This document shows, one piece after another, positions 26,574-38,491 of a DNA stretch of 64,000 bases. A model generated the notes under the pieces. The model was not told the DNA's origin. It saw only the letters and a program-made list of their open reading frames with translations, and did not search any database. The first letter of the stretch is position 1, and each line of letters opens with the position of its first letter. Origin of the DNA: Citrus sinensis (Eukaryota > Streptophyta > Magnoliopsida > Sapindales > Rutaceae). The position numbers and the translations under genes are program-made. Location of the stretch: positions 24,897,001-24,961,000 of the forward strand of contig NC_068563.1 of assembly GCF_022201045.2 (NCBI RefSeq), in the 5' to 3' direction.

Positions 26574-27622
26574 CTTAAAAAGGGGGAAACCTATGGTGCA
26601 ACTGTGGTACCGTGCCACGGTTGCATCCAGCCGTTGGATGCCAGTAGATCCCACCAATTCAAATGCATCCAACACTAATTTAAGGTAGCGTTTACTTTTT
26701 GGATTGAATTGGGAATCCTGGGGAGTGGGAATCCTAGGATTGGGAGTGTGGAGTGGGAGTGGGAGTAGGTTGTTTACTTACACTGGAATGGAAGCATGGA
26801 ATGGAGATCAGAATCCAATTTATGTGTTTACTTTGTCTTGGATTGGGAGTAAATAGTTTCAAATTACAATTTTATCCTTATTTAAAGAATTATAATTTTT
26901 AATTACAAAACTAATAAAAAATATATTTAATGAATAATATTTATTTTATTATATTTGTAAATTTATTATAATTATTAATATTCTTAATTATGAACAATAA
27001 ATTATTAATTGTAATTTTAATATAAAATGAAATGTTATTTTATTTTATTTAATATAATTATATTAAATTTATTATTATATAAAATAATAATATAATATTA
27101 TTTAGTACAAATTAATATTTTCTTAGAATAAAGTATTTATTATTATTATTAAATAAATATAGTACTATTATTTTTAAAATAAATATAATAATATTATATT
27201 TATTAATTCTCTATTAATATAATAATATTATTTTAAAATAATTTAAACTTAGAATTAATGTAAATTATTATTTAGTTAAATATAATATTATTATTTAAAT
27301 AAATATAATATTATTTATTTTATTTTATTAATTATAAAACATAAAATAAAAAAAGGGTAGAAATGGGAGAGGTGGGAGTGGATTTCCACTCCCACCTCCC
27401 CCAATGGGAGTCCCACTCCCACTCCCCACTCTAAAAATGGATGGGGCCCACGGAGTGGGACTCCCAATCCCTCCCCATTTTAAGTAAGTAAACGCTGGAG
27501 TGGGAGGAATCCACACTCCTCACTCCCACTCCAGCAAGTAAACACAATATAAGTGCATCCAACGGCTGAATGCAACTGTAGCACGATACCACAGTTGCAC
27601 TGGAGTCTAATCCCTTAAAAAG
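26574..27622. mobile_element. Mutator-like MITE, 9-bp target duplication
   Basis: Inverted ends share GTGCAACTGTGG and a second block CAGCCGTTGGATGC, giving termini of about 60 bp (26583-26641 and 27554-27613). The 9-bp CTTAAAAAG flanks both sides (26574-26582, 27614-27622), the size expected for Mutator-like elements. Without the inner insertion the element would be only about 160 bp. It has no coding capacity. Confidence 0.75.
26681..27552. mobile_element. PIF/Harbinger-like MITE nested in the Mutator-like MITE
   Basis: The inner element runs 26684-27549 and is flanked by TAA on both sides (26681-26683, 27550-27552). Its termini (GCGTTTACTT at the left, GTGTTTACTT on the reversed right) and repeated GGAGTGGGAGTGGG subterminal motifs recall the MITE at 6.9 kb. 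The core is almost pure A+T. Confidence 0.7.
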
Positions 27623-29829
27623 TCACCCAAAAGAAAAAAAAAAACACTTTATCCCGTTTTATCCTCCTTTTGATCAAAGTGCCAACAAGACGAAACCAAA
27701 AAGCTTGTTATCTATTCATTCTCCCATCATTTATGGCTCGAAGCCCAAACCTCAAAACTATACAAAGACCAAACCCAACATAAAGACAAGCTACGCTGAA
27801 GTACCGAACCCCCCATAACATTGGATTGTGGATCGTGGGGGAAACAACCCAAATATGTGCCAGCTATAATGTAACCGTGCTTTTATACATTATCTTTTGT
27901 CTTTTTGTGATCCAATTATTGAATTCAATTCAAGAGTTACAAAGTTATTCCAACGGCATGGATGCGCTTATTTGGTTATTAACGATACAGTTCCTTCTGT
28001 TTACTACAAAAATAAGGAAAGATTAAGTTTCAAAATTTTGATACAGTAGACCATTAAAATATTTTATTATATGGGTCAAAGGCAATTTAGTAAATGAACA
28101 TATTTATATGTTAAAAACAATGTATGGATGGATTATTTTAATTTACTAAAATACTCTCCACTCCCATTTACTTAAAATACCAACTGGATTATAATAATAT
28201 TATCTTGTTTTTAGTGTAATACTAGATTGGACAAGGTTTTATAAAATTTTGACAATATTAAAATGAAAAATAAATAAATATTAAATAAATTCTTGGATAG
28301 TCATTTAAATTTCATTATAGAGTTTATAAATAATATTTTTAAAATAATAATTTTCTATATGTAAATTTGAAATTACGTAAAATTACTTATAGCTTATTAC
28401 ACGTATGAAGCTGATCAATTATTTATTTAATGTGAAAAAAATAAATTATATAATATTTATTCTATTACTTAAATTTAAAATTATAAAGAAAGAAAACTTA
28501 AATTTAAAATTGTAAAGAATGAATAATAACTTAAATTAATATATTATGGGAGAATACCTTTAAAAAAACATTAAAATTAACTAACTTCTTAGGCTTCTAA
28601 TGTAACATTTTAATTTTTTGTTGTTAACATAAGCCAAAAATTTAGTTTTAAAAACTTATTCTAGGTTCTCCTTGGGGTTAAAAAAAATAAATCATGATCA
28701 CATGATAATTTGGTAGCATAAGCTATATTATTTTTAGTTTACTTATTCATACCAAACACCTTATTAAGATTAAATTTTAGTAAAGTAAACCTAACCCACC
28801 GTCTTTAATTGCATTCAACAGATTCTAATTGATTAGATCTTATTATAGAAAGTAAGATATAACTCTCTTTTTTTATTACAATGGTAAAGAAGAAAACATA
28901 AACGCAATATATTTCTTTTGAGAAAAGTCAAGTGTTATTTTTATGAGATTTTGTGTTTAAGAAATTAATCTAATGTATGTAGTTAGAAGACTTTTTTTAT
29001 GTTTTAGAAGAATTATATGTTTGATAATGAATAAATTAAGATTTAAAGTAGGACAAACTAATTTAAGAAGGAGATAGAGAGAATAAATTTTTTAGAATTT
29101 GAAAATTATTATATTTTAAAATTATTGTATTTTAATTGGGGCTTATTACATAAAATTATTAAAACTTATAGTTTTTATTATTTACATAAAATAATAGGGA
29201 TTGCTCAAGAAAAAGCCAAATAGATTTTTTAAAATTTTGAAATTATTATATTTTAATTGGGACTTATTGCATAAAATTTTTAAAACTTATAATTTTTATT
29301 ATTTACAAAAAATAATAGGAATTGTTAAAGAAAATATCAAATTTGCGTGTTTAGTACAACGGTTGCAAAGTAATTTTGTCCCCCAAATATATATCATTTC
29401 TCATTTCTTACACACACACACACACACAACTTATCATAATATTTCCATCCATCAAAACTTTTGAATCTATCAAATGAATGGTTCTTTTAACTTATATTAA
29501 TTTAAAATTAATTTTTTATGAATAATTAAAGAATTTTAAGAGACTAATTTTGAGTCAATTGTTGCTTACATGTATAATAAAACTTGGCGGTTGCCATGAC
29601 AAACCCATTTCTGATTTGCCCCATGTAGTATGAGTGTACACCCCAAGACACAGAATCATAACTCTGCCTCTTCAAGTTCCAGGTGTTGGCCTGGGGAAGC
29701 TATGAAGCTGCCAAGTTGCCAAACATTTGTGCATGCAAAATGTTAAGAGCAAACTAACAGTAGGGCACAGAATAAACGGTTATGTGTCACCACCTGTCAA
29801 CGCTTTAGGCTGTTAAAAGCACCCATTTG
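27623..29829. other. Intergenic, no gene seen
   Basis: This is AT-rich DNA. Two related segments near 29093-29175 and 29215-29310 both contain TTATTGCATAAAATT or a close variant, suggesting a local duplication. A CA run lies at 29410-29428. The last 300 bases approach the PARP3 promoter. Confidence 0.4.
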
Positions 29830-29839
29830 GACACGTGTC
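29830..29839. promoter_or_regulatory. G-box/ABRE palindrome upstream of PARP3
   Basis: A perfect 10-bp palindrome GACACGTGTC lies about 265 bp upstream of the PARP3 start codon. ACGTGTC is the abscisic-acid-response core bound by bZIP factors. A second core is listed nearby, and paired ABREs are the usual functional arrangement. Confidence 0.5.
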
Positions 29840-29898
29840 ATTCGAGTTCTATGCATGATAACACACGTCCAATTCTGCGGATGGCCACAATTTAGTCT

Positions 29899-29906
29899 TA
29901 CGTGTC
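29899..29906 (+). promoter_or_regulatory. Second ACGTGTC (ABRE) core upstream of PARP3
   Basis: TACGTGTC lies about 200 bp upstream of the start codon and 60 bp downstream of the G-box palindrome. A weaker ACACGTCC lies between them near 29864. Function is inferred from motif identity and position only. Confidence 0.4.
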
Positions 29907-30103
29907 AATACATTATGCTGCCTGAATCTCTTAGCTTAAAATGTCTACGATGTAGCAGCGAAGAAACTCTCCAGTTTCATCGTTGTTAAAATTCTGTGTA
30001 GTAGTAAGTAATGGAGAGAAATTAAAGGCTGAAAGATGAAGGTTTGTTGTAATATTACTAATTCGTCTTCTTTTATGAGAAATAAGATTATCATAAAAGT
30101 AAT

Positions 30104-33100
30104 ATGAATTGCTTTGTTGATGTTAATGTTAAGGTTCATGAAACAAGGTCGCATGCTCATGCGTCTTCTGATGAAGAGAAAGTGATGACAAGGAAGCAGA
30201 AAGCAGAGAACAAAACACAAGAAGCTACAGAAACTCCTCCGAAGAAGACCAAGCAAGAAAATAATGGCAATGGCGGCCATGCTAATGGGAAACGTTCTGG
30301 TGATGTTACTGCTGAGTTTGAAGAATTTTGTAAATCAATCGAGGGCCAACTTTCTGCTGAACAAATGAGAGAAATTCTTGAACTCAATGGCCAAGATTCG
30401 TCTGGCTCAGATGTTGCTGTTGTCACTAAATGGTTAGTATATAAAGCTATGTGTGCTATAATGGTGTATGCATTAGGCCATTTTTAAGTTTATGAAGAAT
30501 TTGATTCCATGTGTGAAATTCTTTTTGAATTAATTGGTACAGCCTAGACATGTTGTTTTATGGGCCGTTAGACAAATGTCCAGTATGCAATGGCAACTTG
30601 GAATTTGATGGTAAAAGATATTCATGCAAAGGAATGTACAGTGAGTGGTCTACTTGCACATTCAGAACAAAAGATCCACCTAGGAAGCAGGAACCAACAA
30701 AATTACCTGATTCTGTTCTTAATTCTCCTATTTCAGATGTAAGCTTCTGTATAGCGTCAATTTTACTACTGATAATAATTTCTTAGTAACTCTTATTTGA
30801 GCTCTGTTGTATCTTGCCACGGTAGTTGGCAAAGAGGTATCAAGACCCTAGTCACAGGCCACGCAGAGATGTAGGTGCTGCTGTCAAACCCTTCACAGGA
30901 ATGACTATTTCGCTTATGGGTCGTCTTTCTCGTACACAAGTATGTACCAAGTCAAATGTTGTTCCTCTTAATGTTTAAGGTTAATATGATTTCCACGATA
31001 CTAATTGCAAGTAATTTGACTATTGATGTAGCAATATTGGAGAACAACAATTGAAAAACATGGAGGGAAGGTTGCCGCCTCACCTATTGGTTGTTTGCTC
31101 CTCCTTTTTTAGGTCTTCAAACTATTTAGAGGACTCCATTTTCATTGCTGATCCTATTCTTGCTCTTAATGTCGTGATGAACTCCATAGGCTTGAATTGC
31201 TTGGTTGCTTCACCTGCTGAGAGAGAGCGCGGTGGCTCATCTAAATTAGTGGAAGCAATGTGAGTTCTAAAGTCAGTTAAAGAGCGTGTTATGTACAGTT
31301 CAGTCTTTTGAACTTCAAGTGCATAAAATGTCAAAGTGATGTATTAAATTTGCTTTCATACCCGAGCCGTGTTCTATTTCAAGTTGTAAAAGTTCGAATT
31401 CATGTATGGCAAAAAACAGTTTGTTTAGATCAATACGTGTAATTGTAACACAGGATATATTATTCAGTCCTGGATTGCAAATTCTTGTAGGGAAAGAGGC
31501 ACACGTGTTGTTAGCGAAGGTTGGTTGATTGATAGCATAGAGAAACAGGAGGCACAGCCTCTAGAAGCCTATGACTTAGTACTGATCTTGCCCCGGACAG
31601 CAAAGGAATTCCCTGGGACAAAATGGATCCCAGTGAAGAGGCAATTGAATCTATGGCAGCAGAAGTAAGTGTTATTTCCCTCGTTCTTTGCAAGGAAACC
31701 ATTTCCAAGTTCTGATTGAGTACTCTTTATTGCAGCTCAAATTATATGGAAAGAGAGGAGTCTATAAGGATACAAAATTGCAGGAGCAAGGTGGAAAGAT
31801 CCTTGAGAAAGATGGGATTTTGTACAACTGTGCCTTCTCCCTATGTGATCAAGGGCGAGGGATGAATCTGTAATGTCACAAAACACTGCATTTCTAAATT
31901 TGCTTTGTTTTTGCTTTATGCTGAGTTTTGTGTATGATTAATGTCAGCTATTGCATCGTGCAACTGATCACAGTACCGGATAGCAACTTGCACCTTTATT
32001 ACAAGAAAGGGAAAGTTGGTGATGATCCTAATGCTGAGGAGAGGCTTGAAGAATGGACAGGTGTGGATAATGCCATCAAGGAGTTTGTAAGGCTCTTTGA
32101 GGAGGTAACCGGCAATGAATTTGAGCCATGGGAAAGAGAAAAGAAATTCCAGAAAAAGCCGTTGAAGTTTTATCCAATTGACATGGTACAATCTCTTGGT
32201 CTTCTCAACCTGCCAAGAAATGAACTGTTTGTTTTGCGAAGGTATCGAACTTTTTTTAATTTTTTCAATTTTTATTTTTTGGTTTCACCTAACAGGATGA
32301 TGGCGTTGAGGTGAGACATGGAGGACTTGGTATGAGACAACTTGGAGTTGCAGCAGCACATAGCAAACTTGATCCGGTGGTTGCTAATTTTATGAAGGTT
32401 CTCTGCAGTCAAGAGGTCTATAGGTGCAGTTCCTCCATCAAGAGTTCATTATTATCTATTTACGCTCGTCCATCTTTTTGGTAGTGAGTCCATAAATCTA
32501 ATTTTGGTATCCTGCACAGATATGCTCTGATGGAAATGGGACTTGATGCTCCTGACTTGCCTATAGGAATGCTTTCTAATGTGCACTTGAACAGATGTAA
32601 GAACCTTTTGAATCTACTATCCCTGCTTCTTTTACCTTATTCTCTCTAGCTTTTGATTCATCCTCCCTTGAGTATTAATATGACATAAGCAATTCTTCAG
32701 GTGAAGAGGTTCTCCAACAATTCATTGAAGCAGTGAAATCAACAAAAGAAACAGGACAAAAAGCCGAGGCTATTTGGACAGATTTTAGCAATAGATGGTT
32801 TACTCTCATGCACTCGTTAAGGCCTTTCATCTTCAGGGACAATCAAGAAATTGCAGACCATGTAATGCTATTGGCAGACAGTATATCACTTCAGTATGAA
32901 GTAGGTTGTCCTTTTCTTTATAAATTACTTGATGCTACATTTTGAAACCTGCAGGCTGCATCTTCATTTGAGGCTGTTCGGGACATCACTGTGGCTTCTC
33001 ATCTTATTGGAGATATGAGTGGTTCTACCCTTGATGATCCATTGTCTGATTGCTATGAGAAACTGGCTTGCTCCATTTCTGCACTGGAGAAAGATTCTGA

Positions 33101-34229
33101 TGACTACAAGATGATTGTAAACTACCTAGAGAAGACTTACGAACCTGTCAAACTTGGAGACATTGTACGAATGACTCTATTGTACGCAATCTTGGTTAAT
33201 CAGTGTTCCAACTATCTAGCAATCATGACAAGCTATTTTGTAATGCAGGAGTATGGAGTATCCGTTGATAACATTTTTGTCATTGAATCAAATGCTCAAC
33301 CTTCTTTGGACGAAATAAAGAAGTTGCCTAACAAGGTCCTCTTGTGGTGTGGTGAGTTTGTGAATCTTGATTCAAGCTATCTCTAATTGTTATTACTTCA
33401 ACAGATGGAATAAGTGTTCTGTCTTTTTGTTGAACCGTATTAGGTACCAGAAGCTCCAACCTTTTAAGACACCTGCAGAAAGGGTTCCTGCCTGCATCTT
33501 GCTCTCTTCCTGTGCCCGGCTATATGGTATGGCCATACATTACTATGAATTCTCTACCTAAGTATTTAACCTTTGTATTATTCTGAGATTGCTTTCTGTT
33601 TGTATTATTCTGAGATTGCTTTCTGTTTGTATTATTCTGAGATTGCTTTCTGTTTAACAGTTTGGCAGGGCTATTGTTTGTTCAGATGCAGCAGCCGAAG
33701 CTGCCAGGTATGGGTTCACAGCCGCAGACAGGCCAGAAGGATTCTTAGTTTTGGCTGTCGCTTCATTGGGAGATCAAGTAACTGAGCTTAAGAAACCACC
33801 AGAGGTAGGTTAAAGAAGTTGCAGACAGTTGTTCTTGACAATCATATAACCCTCATTAACCCATTTATTACCATGAGCCAGGATACCAAATCTTTGGAAG
33901 ATAAGAAGCTTGGAGTGAAGGGATTAGGGAGAAAGAAAACAGATGAATCCGAGCACTTCTTCTGGAATGACGATATCAAAGTCCCTGGTGGTCGCTTGAT
34001 TCCCTCTGAGCACAAAAATAGCCCTCTTGAGTACAATGAATATGCTGTTTATGATCCAAAACAGGTAATGCCATTGGTCTTAATATTATTATTTATTATT
34101 CACGGGAGCAGGTTAACAATTATCTTTCCACTGATTTGATAATCTCACGGTTTTTAACAGACAAGCATAAGGTTCTTGGTGGGAGTGAAATTTGAAGAGA
34201 GAGGAGTGGAGATGGAGCCAGCAGAATGA
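30104..34229 (+). CDS. PARP3: Poly(ADP-ribose) polymerase 3, plant type, with a 1-nt frameshift
   Basis: This is a nuclear PARP-family protein linked to seed DNA-damage tolerance. Seventeen exons fit GT-AG rules: 30104-30432, 30543-30738, 30826-30939, 31032-31089, 31190-31259, 31491-31664, 31736-31869, 31948-32185, 32296-32423, 32520-32596, 32701-32861, 32955-33164, 33249-33351, 33444-33526, 33661-33804, 33882-34064, 34161-34229. Order: basic N-terminus (VKVHETRSHAH); PADR1-like zinc cysteines (KCPVCNG, SCKG); BRCT (GMTISLMGRLSRTQ, CLVASPAERERGG, EGWLIDS); WGR region (GKRGVYKDTKLQEQGGKI, CIVQLITVPDSNL); helical regulatory domain; catalytic domain ending in SPLEYNEYAVYD. Exons total 2471 bases. 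One base is missing in exon 6 after AYDLV (31580/31581); with it the frame would encode 823 residues, the family's length. The usual catalytic His is Cys (LLWCGTR), as in plant PARP3, while Glu is kept. Start choice: first in-frame Met, eight residues before the conserved KVHETRSH. Confidence 0.92.
33572..33652 (+). repeat. 27-bp unit repeated three times in PARP3 intron 14
   Basis: Three identical, abutting 27-bp copies, beginning TTTGTATTATTCTGAG, end 8 bases before the intron-exon 15 boundary, so they supply the pyrimidine-rich stretch and probably the branch-point region of that acceptor. Confidence 0.9.
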
Positions 34230-35670
34230 ACAAAGCGAAATGGAAGTTATGGAGGTGGTGCTAGCAAAGAGGATGTAAGATGCTAGCAATGGGGATGTAA
34301 ATATTTCTTTTGTTTTCTTCTTTTTGGGGACTTTTTGTAAGGGATTATGTGGAAAGGGACGGTGGCTTTTTTGGGTAAAAGCAAACTCCACAATAGGAGA
34401 GTTGTAAGTGGTGTTAACGGAGTTTGAATTTTGATGTATGTACGATGGAAAAACTCAACATCAATGTAATGGCTTCTTATTAAATCAATGAGAGTTGCTT
34501 CAAAATGAAAGACTTCTTAGCGATAATTCTATAGTAGAGGCCTGTTCGTGAAAGAGTCGAGAGTTTATACTTGGCGATAGTTGTAGAGTCATCAGCTGTT
34601 TCTATCAGTCAAGATCTTGACTTAGGCAATACAAACAGACGTTCACACAACAGAAATTTTTAATAGCCGACTCCAATCGACTTGGAGCAGTCAGCGGTAA
34701 TTGTATGAAAGGGATCTGTCGGTGAACCTCCCTGAACGTTTTGTGTCCATAAGTGCCAAGAACACAAGAAACGTTTGCCAGATTTGAACTGAAAGAACTG
34801 TTCGTAAGCCTGCGCTGAAAGCGGCACAGTTTTCATTTACAATCTTGAGCTAGTTAGAGAATCAGATACCCAAGGAATGCTGAAATTGCATCTGTAGCTT
34901 CTTTTCGCTTTTTGCATACAGGATGATCGGATAATCCTTTCTTACTTGTTGAATTGTTGGAGTTTATGAAGTACATCACAATTAGGAAAGAATCCGGGGA
35001 ATGGCAAATATCAAAGCAAACTTGGCTCATATTTGCGGGCTACGGGCCCTAAATGATCCTTTTCATCTGCAGAAAAAACCACATTTCCTGGCGCTTTTGC
35101 GTAAAATTGGTCAATGGGTATTAGTCATCGGCAAAGATAATGTTGAAGTGAAGTCCGTCAATGTTAATTTCAAACAAGAATATAGATTCCGGTCATAAAA
35201 GTAACACCCTTGAATCACTACAATAATAAAAGGAAAGAGAGCGCACAGAACCACTGGAGATATACCAGTAAGGTACCTGCATATTTCAATCATGAAATCA
35301 GATTCCTACAATGAACATGCCTGTGACACGCCAAAATCTACAGCTTAGTACACTTATCTGCATGACAAGCATTTGGGATGATCTATGCATGTTATTGCAT
35401 TGAACGTGGAGATTTTTGACATAAACAATTTCATTTAAATGAATGAGAACAAGTAACACTAACATGGATCTAAGTAACAAATCTGCTTTGATTTTCATTT
35501 CGTGTTTACCCAAAACTACCTTCGATAGTATAGGGAAAGAATAAGAAACAGAGTTCTTTGACAATTGTCTTCCTTTGTCCGATTAGTGACATCCTACCGA
35601 TACTATGACTCAACTCAAAAGAAACAAATTAACAATTTCCACAAAAGCAAGATATTGAATCGGCCAAAAT
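34230..35670. other. Convergent 3' flanks of PARP3 and the GT29 gene
   Basis: The two genes point at each other across 1.4 kb. The left part should hold the PARP3 3' untranslated region and the right part that of the GT29 gene. No further gene is supported. Confidence 0.5.
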
Positions 35671-36855
35671 TCAATGATGAACTACCACAGGAGGGATCTT
35701 GAACTTGTCTGAAATGAAAGGTACTGCCCGTTGATTTTTCACTAGATCATGATAGAACACATACTCAGCATTATAATCATGCAAGTGAAGCTCAGCCTTT
35801 TGGTTAGTATGATAATGATGCTTCGCGGCAGCAGACTTGCCGAAACCAAATATGCTAACTTTATCACAAATTCCCAAAGAAAGCATGACGGCTTGCATAC
35901 CAGAGGAGTAATGAAACAGAGAGCCCTCGTGGGCAGATCCCCATTCCTCCAATGACTTCCCCGTCTCCTCCACAAACCCTTTCAATGAGTAATACTTCAC
36001 AATTCTAGAACACAGCATATCAAATCTTGGATCCGTGATGAGCAAAGGCGCTTTGTGAGAGCCATTGCATCTCGTGTAATCCAAGAAATGCATCGGCTGA
36101 CAAATATACATTATCATTGGAACGTTTTCTCCGTAAGGGTGACAAAAACACCCTTCCCTCCTAGCACAAAGATGCAAAATATTACTATTTACAAACGATA
36201 AACTAGTCTTCGACCCCACGTGTTGCTCAAATCTCTCAATCCTAGCATTGTTCAATCTTATTACCATCTCATGACTATCAATCAAGTCCCCATAGTTACT
36301 ATTCAACAAAATCCCACTATTCCCCACGACAGCACAGGACTCATACTTCTTGTCCGAACCAATTAACCCATTGTGCTTATCAATACTATGCTTAACTAAT
36401 CTAACCAAATCATTCATCACATCAGATTGAAACTTTTTCTTTCTAGCCCAATCATTCAAATTCCTTCTAAAATCAAGCCAATACCGATAAAACATCGGTG
36501 ACCTGAGTGTCATCGAAATACCTGAAGAAGAAGAAGAAGACGACAATCTGGACCGGGCATCATGATGAAACCGCCGCCACGAGGCAAATGTACGGTGCCT
36601 CCCTGGGCTATCAAAGTTACCTTCCAATAGTCTCTCAATTTCCTGCTTAGATTTCTCTTCACCTAAATCAATAGCGGCAAGTTTAAGAAAAGTGGAGTTA
36701 AAAACCGGGGCTTGTTCTTCAACTATTACAATCTTGTTTTCAAGTTCCAGCGAGGCGAAAAACCCGCCGCCATGGACAGCGATTCGAAAGATCAATGTAA
36801 CAGCCAAGATTGTGAGTAACAAAATGGTGAAGACGGGACGCAGGGGCCTTTTCAT
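35671..36855 (-). CDS. GALT29A: GT29 sialyltransferase-like glycosyltransferase (GALT29A-like)
   Basis: This is a Golgi type II membrane glycosyltransferase of family GT29. Plants lack appreciable sialic acid; the Arabidopsis member closest in size (about 398 residues) adds beta-1,6-galactose to arabinogalactan-protein glycans, and that is the role I infer. The gene is one exon of 394 residues. A short basic tail (MKRPLRP) precedes a membrane anchor (about 8-24), then a stem with a Ser run (104-111). The sialyl motif L spans about 173-220 ([21 protein letters not shown]174) and motif S about 311-338 ([20 protein letters not shown]330). Motif III is HHYH (346-349) and motif VS is H359-x4-E364 (HDYNAE). 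All catalytic motifs are intact. Length and the MKRPLRP start favour GALT29A over the longer SIA1/SIA2 paralogues. Confidence 0.85.
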   Translation of the reverse strand: MKRPLRPVFTILLLTILAVTLIFRIAVHGGGFFASLELENKIVIVEEQAPVFNSTFLKLAAIDLGEEKSKQEIERLLEGNFDSPGRHRTFASWRRFHHDARSRLSSSSSSSGISMTLRSPMFYRYWLDFRRNLNDWARKKKFQSDVMNDLVRLVKHSIDKHNGLIGSDKKYESCAVVGNSGILLNSNYGDLIDSHEMVIRLNNARIERFEQHVGSKTSLSFVNSNILHLCARREGCFCHPYGENVPMIMYICQPMHFLDYTRCNGSHKAPLLITDPRFDMLCSRIVKYYSLKGFVEETGKSLEEWGSAHEGSLFHYSSGMQAVMLSLGICDKVSIFGFGKSAAAKHHYHTNQKAELHLHDYNAEYVFYHDLVKNQRAVPFISDKFKIPPVVVHH

Positions 36856-38239
36856 TTGGGAAAAAGAATCGAGAAAACGATTAATGGGTATTGCTAAAGA
36901 TTGCCAAAGAATGCTTTTACCGATCTTGAAAGTGATTGTACCACGGATCCATCTTCAGCTTCAAGAATCTTTGGCATTAAATGAAGCACAAAGTACTACA
37001 AGAAAGTAAAGTAAGAGTTGCAAATGTGAGTGATATTGGGATGTGGGGTTTGCTCAAGAGATGGGAATTTCAATTTCATGGTAGGTACTGATGGCGAGTC
37101 TAATGAACACCAACACTAACAGCCGACATCGAAATTGAAAAAACCCTAACATCTAGAAAAGGGCCAAAAAAAAATGAAGATGAAGTACTGATATTTAGAG
37201 AAGAAGAATCATTCATCCATTCATATATAGATTCTCACTTTGATAATGGGGACCCATGTGATTTTTTTTTTTTTAATTTCCTTTCTACTTTTTCAATCCA
37301 ACCCATTTTATATCATTGATCAAGGGTTGATCTGCAATGTGCATGTGCAACATGACTTCATCTGGCGTAGTGATTTTGAAGTGGGCGGCATCTTGTTTTT
37401 CAGATAAAATTAGGAATTAGATGCTTTTGTTCTAAAGTTTTATTCCCCAAAATACTTTTAAATTCAAAGTAAATTGTTGTAGATCAAGAGATAAAAATAT
37501 ACTCTCTATCGTTTTCAAAATTTGTTTCCACAACAAAATTCTGCCTGTATTTGATTATAACAACAAATCATATGGTTCGTATGCTCTGTTTAATTTAACT
37601 ATGTTACGTGTTTATTTATTTAAACTATTTTTTTAATCTACTTTTGCCACTCGTTATTGTTGATTATTTTTATTTTATATGCGTCATTGATGTACATGTT
37701 CAGTAAAGTTAATTTGCCATTAAAGTTTTGATTCGCAACATTTTAATAAAAATATATCGTTAGATTTGCCGTAACCAGGGGAGGTTGGTGTAACAGCCAG
37801 CTGAAGCGAAGGCTGATGCGACGCAAATTTGTTAAATTTGATGATTCGGATAAAACCTGAAACTGCTCAGCTTCCAATTTCCAAATCCAATTTGTTTTCT
37901 TCTTGTTCTATTTTTCTGAAAGTGACTATTTGGAAATGTTTTATGATTTTCTGGTGAGTCTTCAATGGGCCCCGTCCATTAATAACTCTGGTTTGGTGAT
38001 AATTGCAATAAAGGCATTTAATTTAATTTAATTTTTTTTTTCCTTAAAGAATATGAAACTTGGGGTTGGAGGACAAAGACAACGTCAACCTCAATGACTT
38101 GAGTCGCTGGACACTGAATTTCACATCCAAAACGACGGTGTCAACTTTAGAATTTCAAAATTCAAATGGCAATTCCCACTATTATTGGTTAACATTTCAC
38201 AAGAAAGTATGAATAATCTTTTTCCTTTGGGAGCTCAAC
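36856..38239. other. 5' flank of the GT29 gene and intergenic DNA
   Basis: The first few hundred bases upstream of the GT29 start (to the right on the plus strand) should contain its leader and promoter, but I cannot place a start site. No other gene is seen. Confidence 0.4.
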
Positions 38240-38491
38240 AAAAGTAAATAAAAAATTAACCAATAAAGTGTTGGCTCTACTGACAATAGAGTCTCCTTAA
38301 GTGGTTTGACTGGATTTGCTCCTTGGTTTGAGTCGTAGGGAAGTCGTCTTTGTTGAGAGAACTTGTGCCTCTCGGTTCGAGCGGAGACTTTTAGTTTGGG
38401 TTGTGGTACGAGCTTAAAGGTGCCTCCCACAGTTGGGGCCCTCCCCAAAATACCTCGTGGTCAAAACAAAAAAAAAAGTAAATAAAAAATT
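38240..38491 (+). mobile_element. SINE-like retroposon with 18-bp target duplication
   Basis: A 216-bp insert (38258-38473) is bounded by two perfect copies of AAAAGTAAATAAAAAATT (38240-38257 and 38474-38491) and ends in an A-rich tail. A CTTAAGTGGTTTGACTGG segment near 38294 and GGTTTGAGTC near 38324 resemble the A and B boxes of a tRNA-derived RNA polymerase III promoter, at normal spacing. An open frame through it on the minus strand (38197-38448) is incidental. Confidence 0.7.

Noticed and set aside
31051..31263. Separate small gene inside PARP3
   Set aside because: It reads through intron 4 (31090-31189). With the intron removed the two halves join as ASPI-GLNCLV in the PARP3 frame.
33572..33652. 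CRISPR-like repeat array
   Set aside because: The repeats abut without spacers and lie in a plant intron. No CRISPR array is present anywhere.
38197..38448. 83-codon minus-strand protein
   Set aside because: It lies across the SINE-like insert and one target duplication. The retroposon explanation accounts for all of it.
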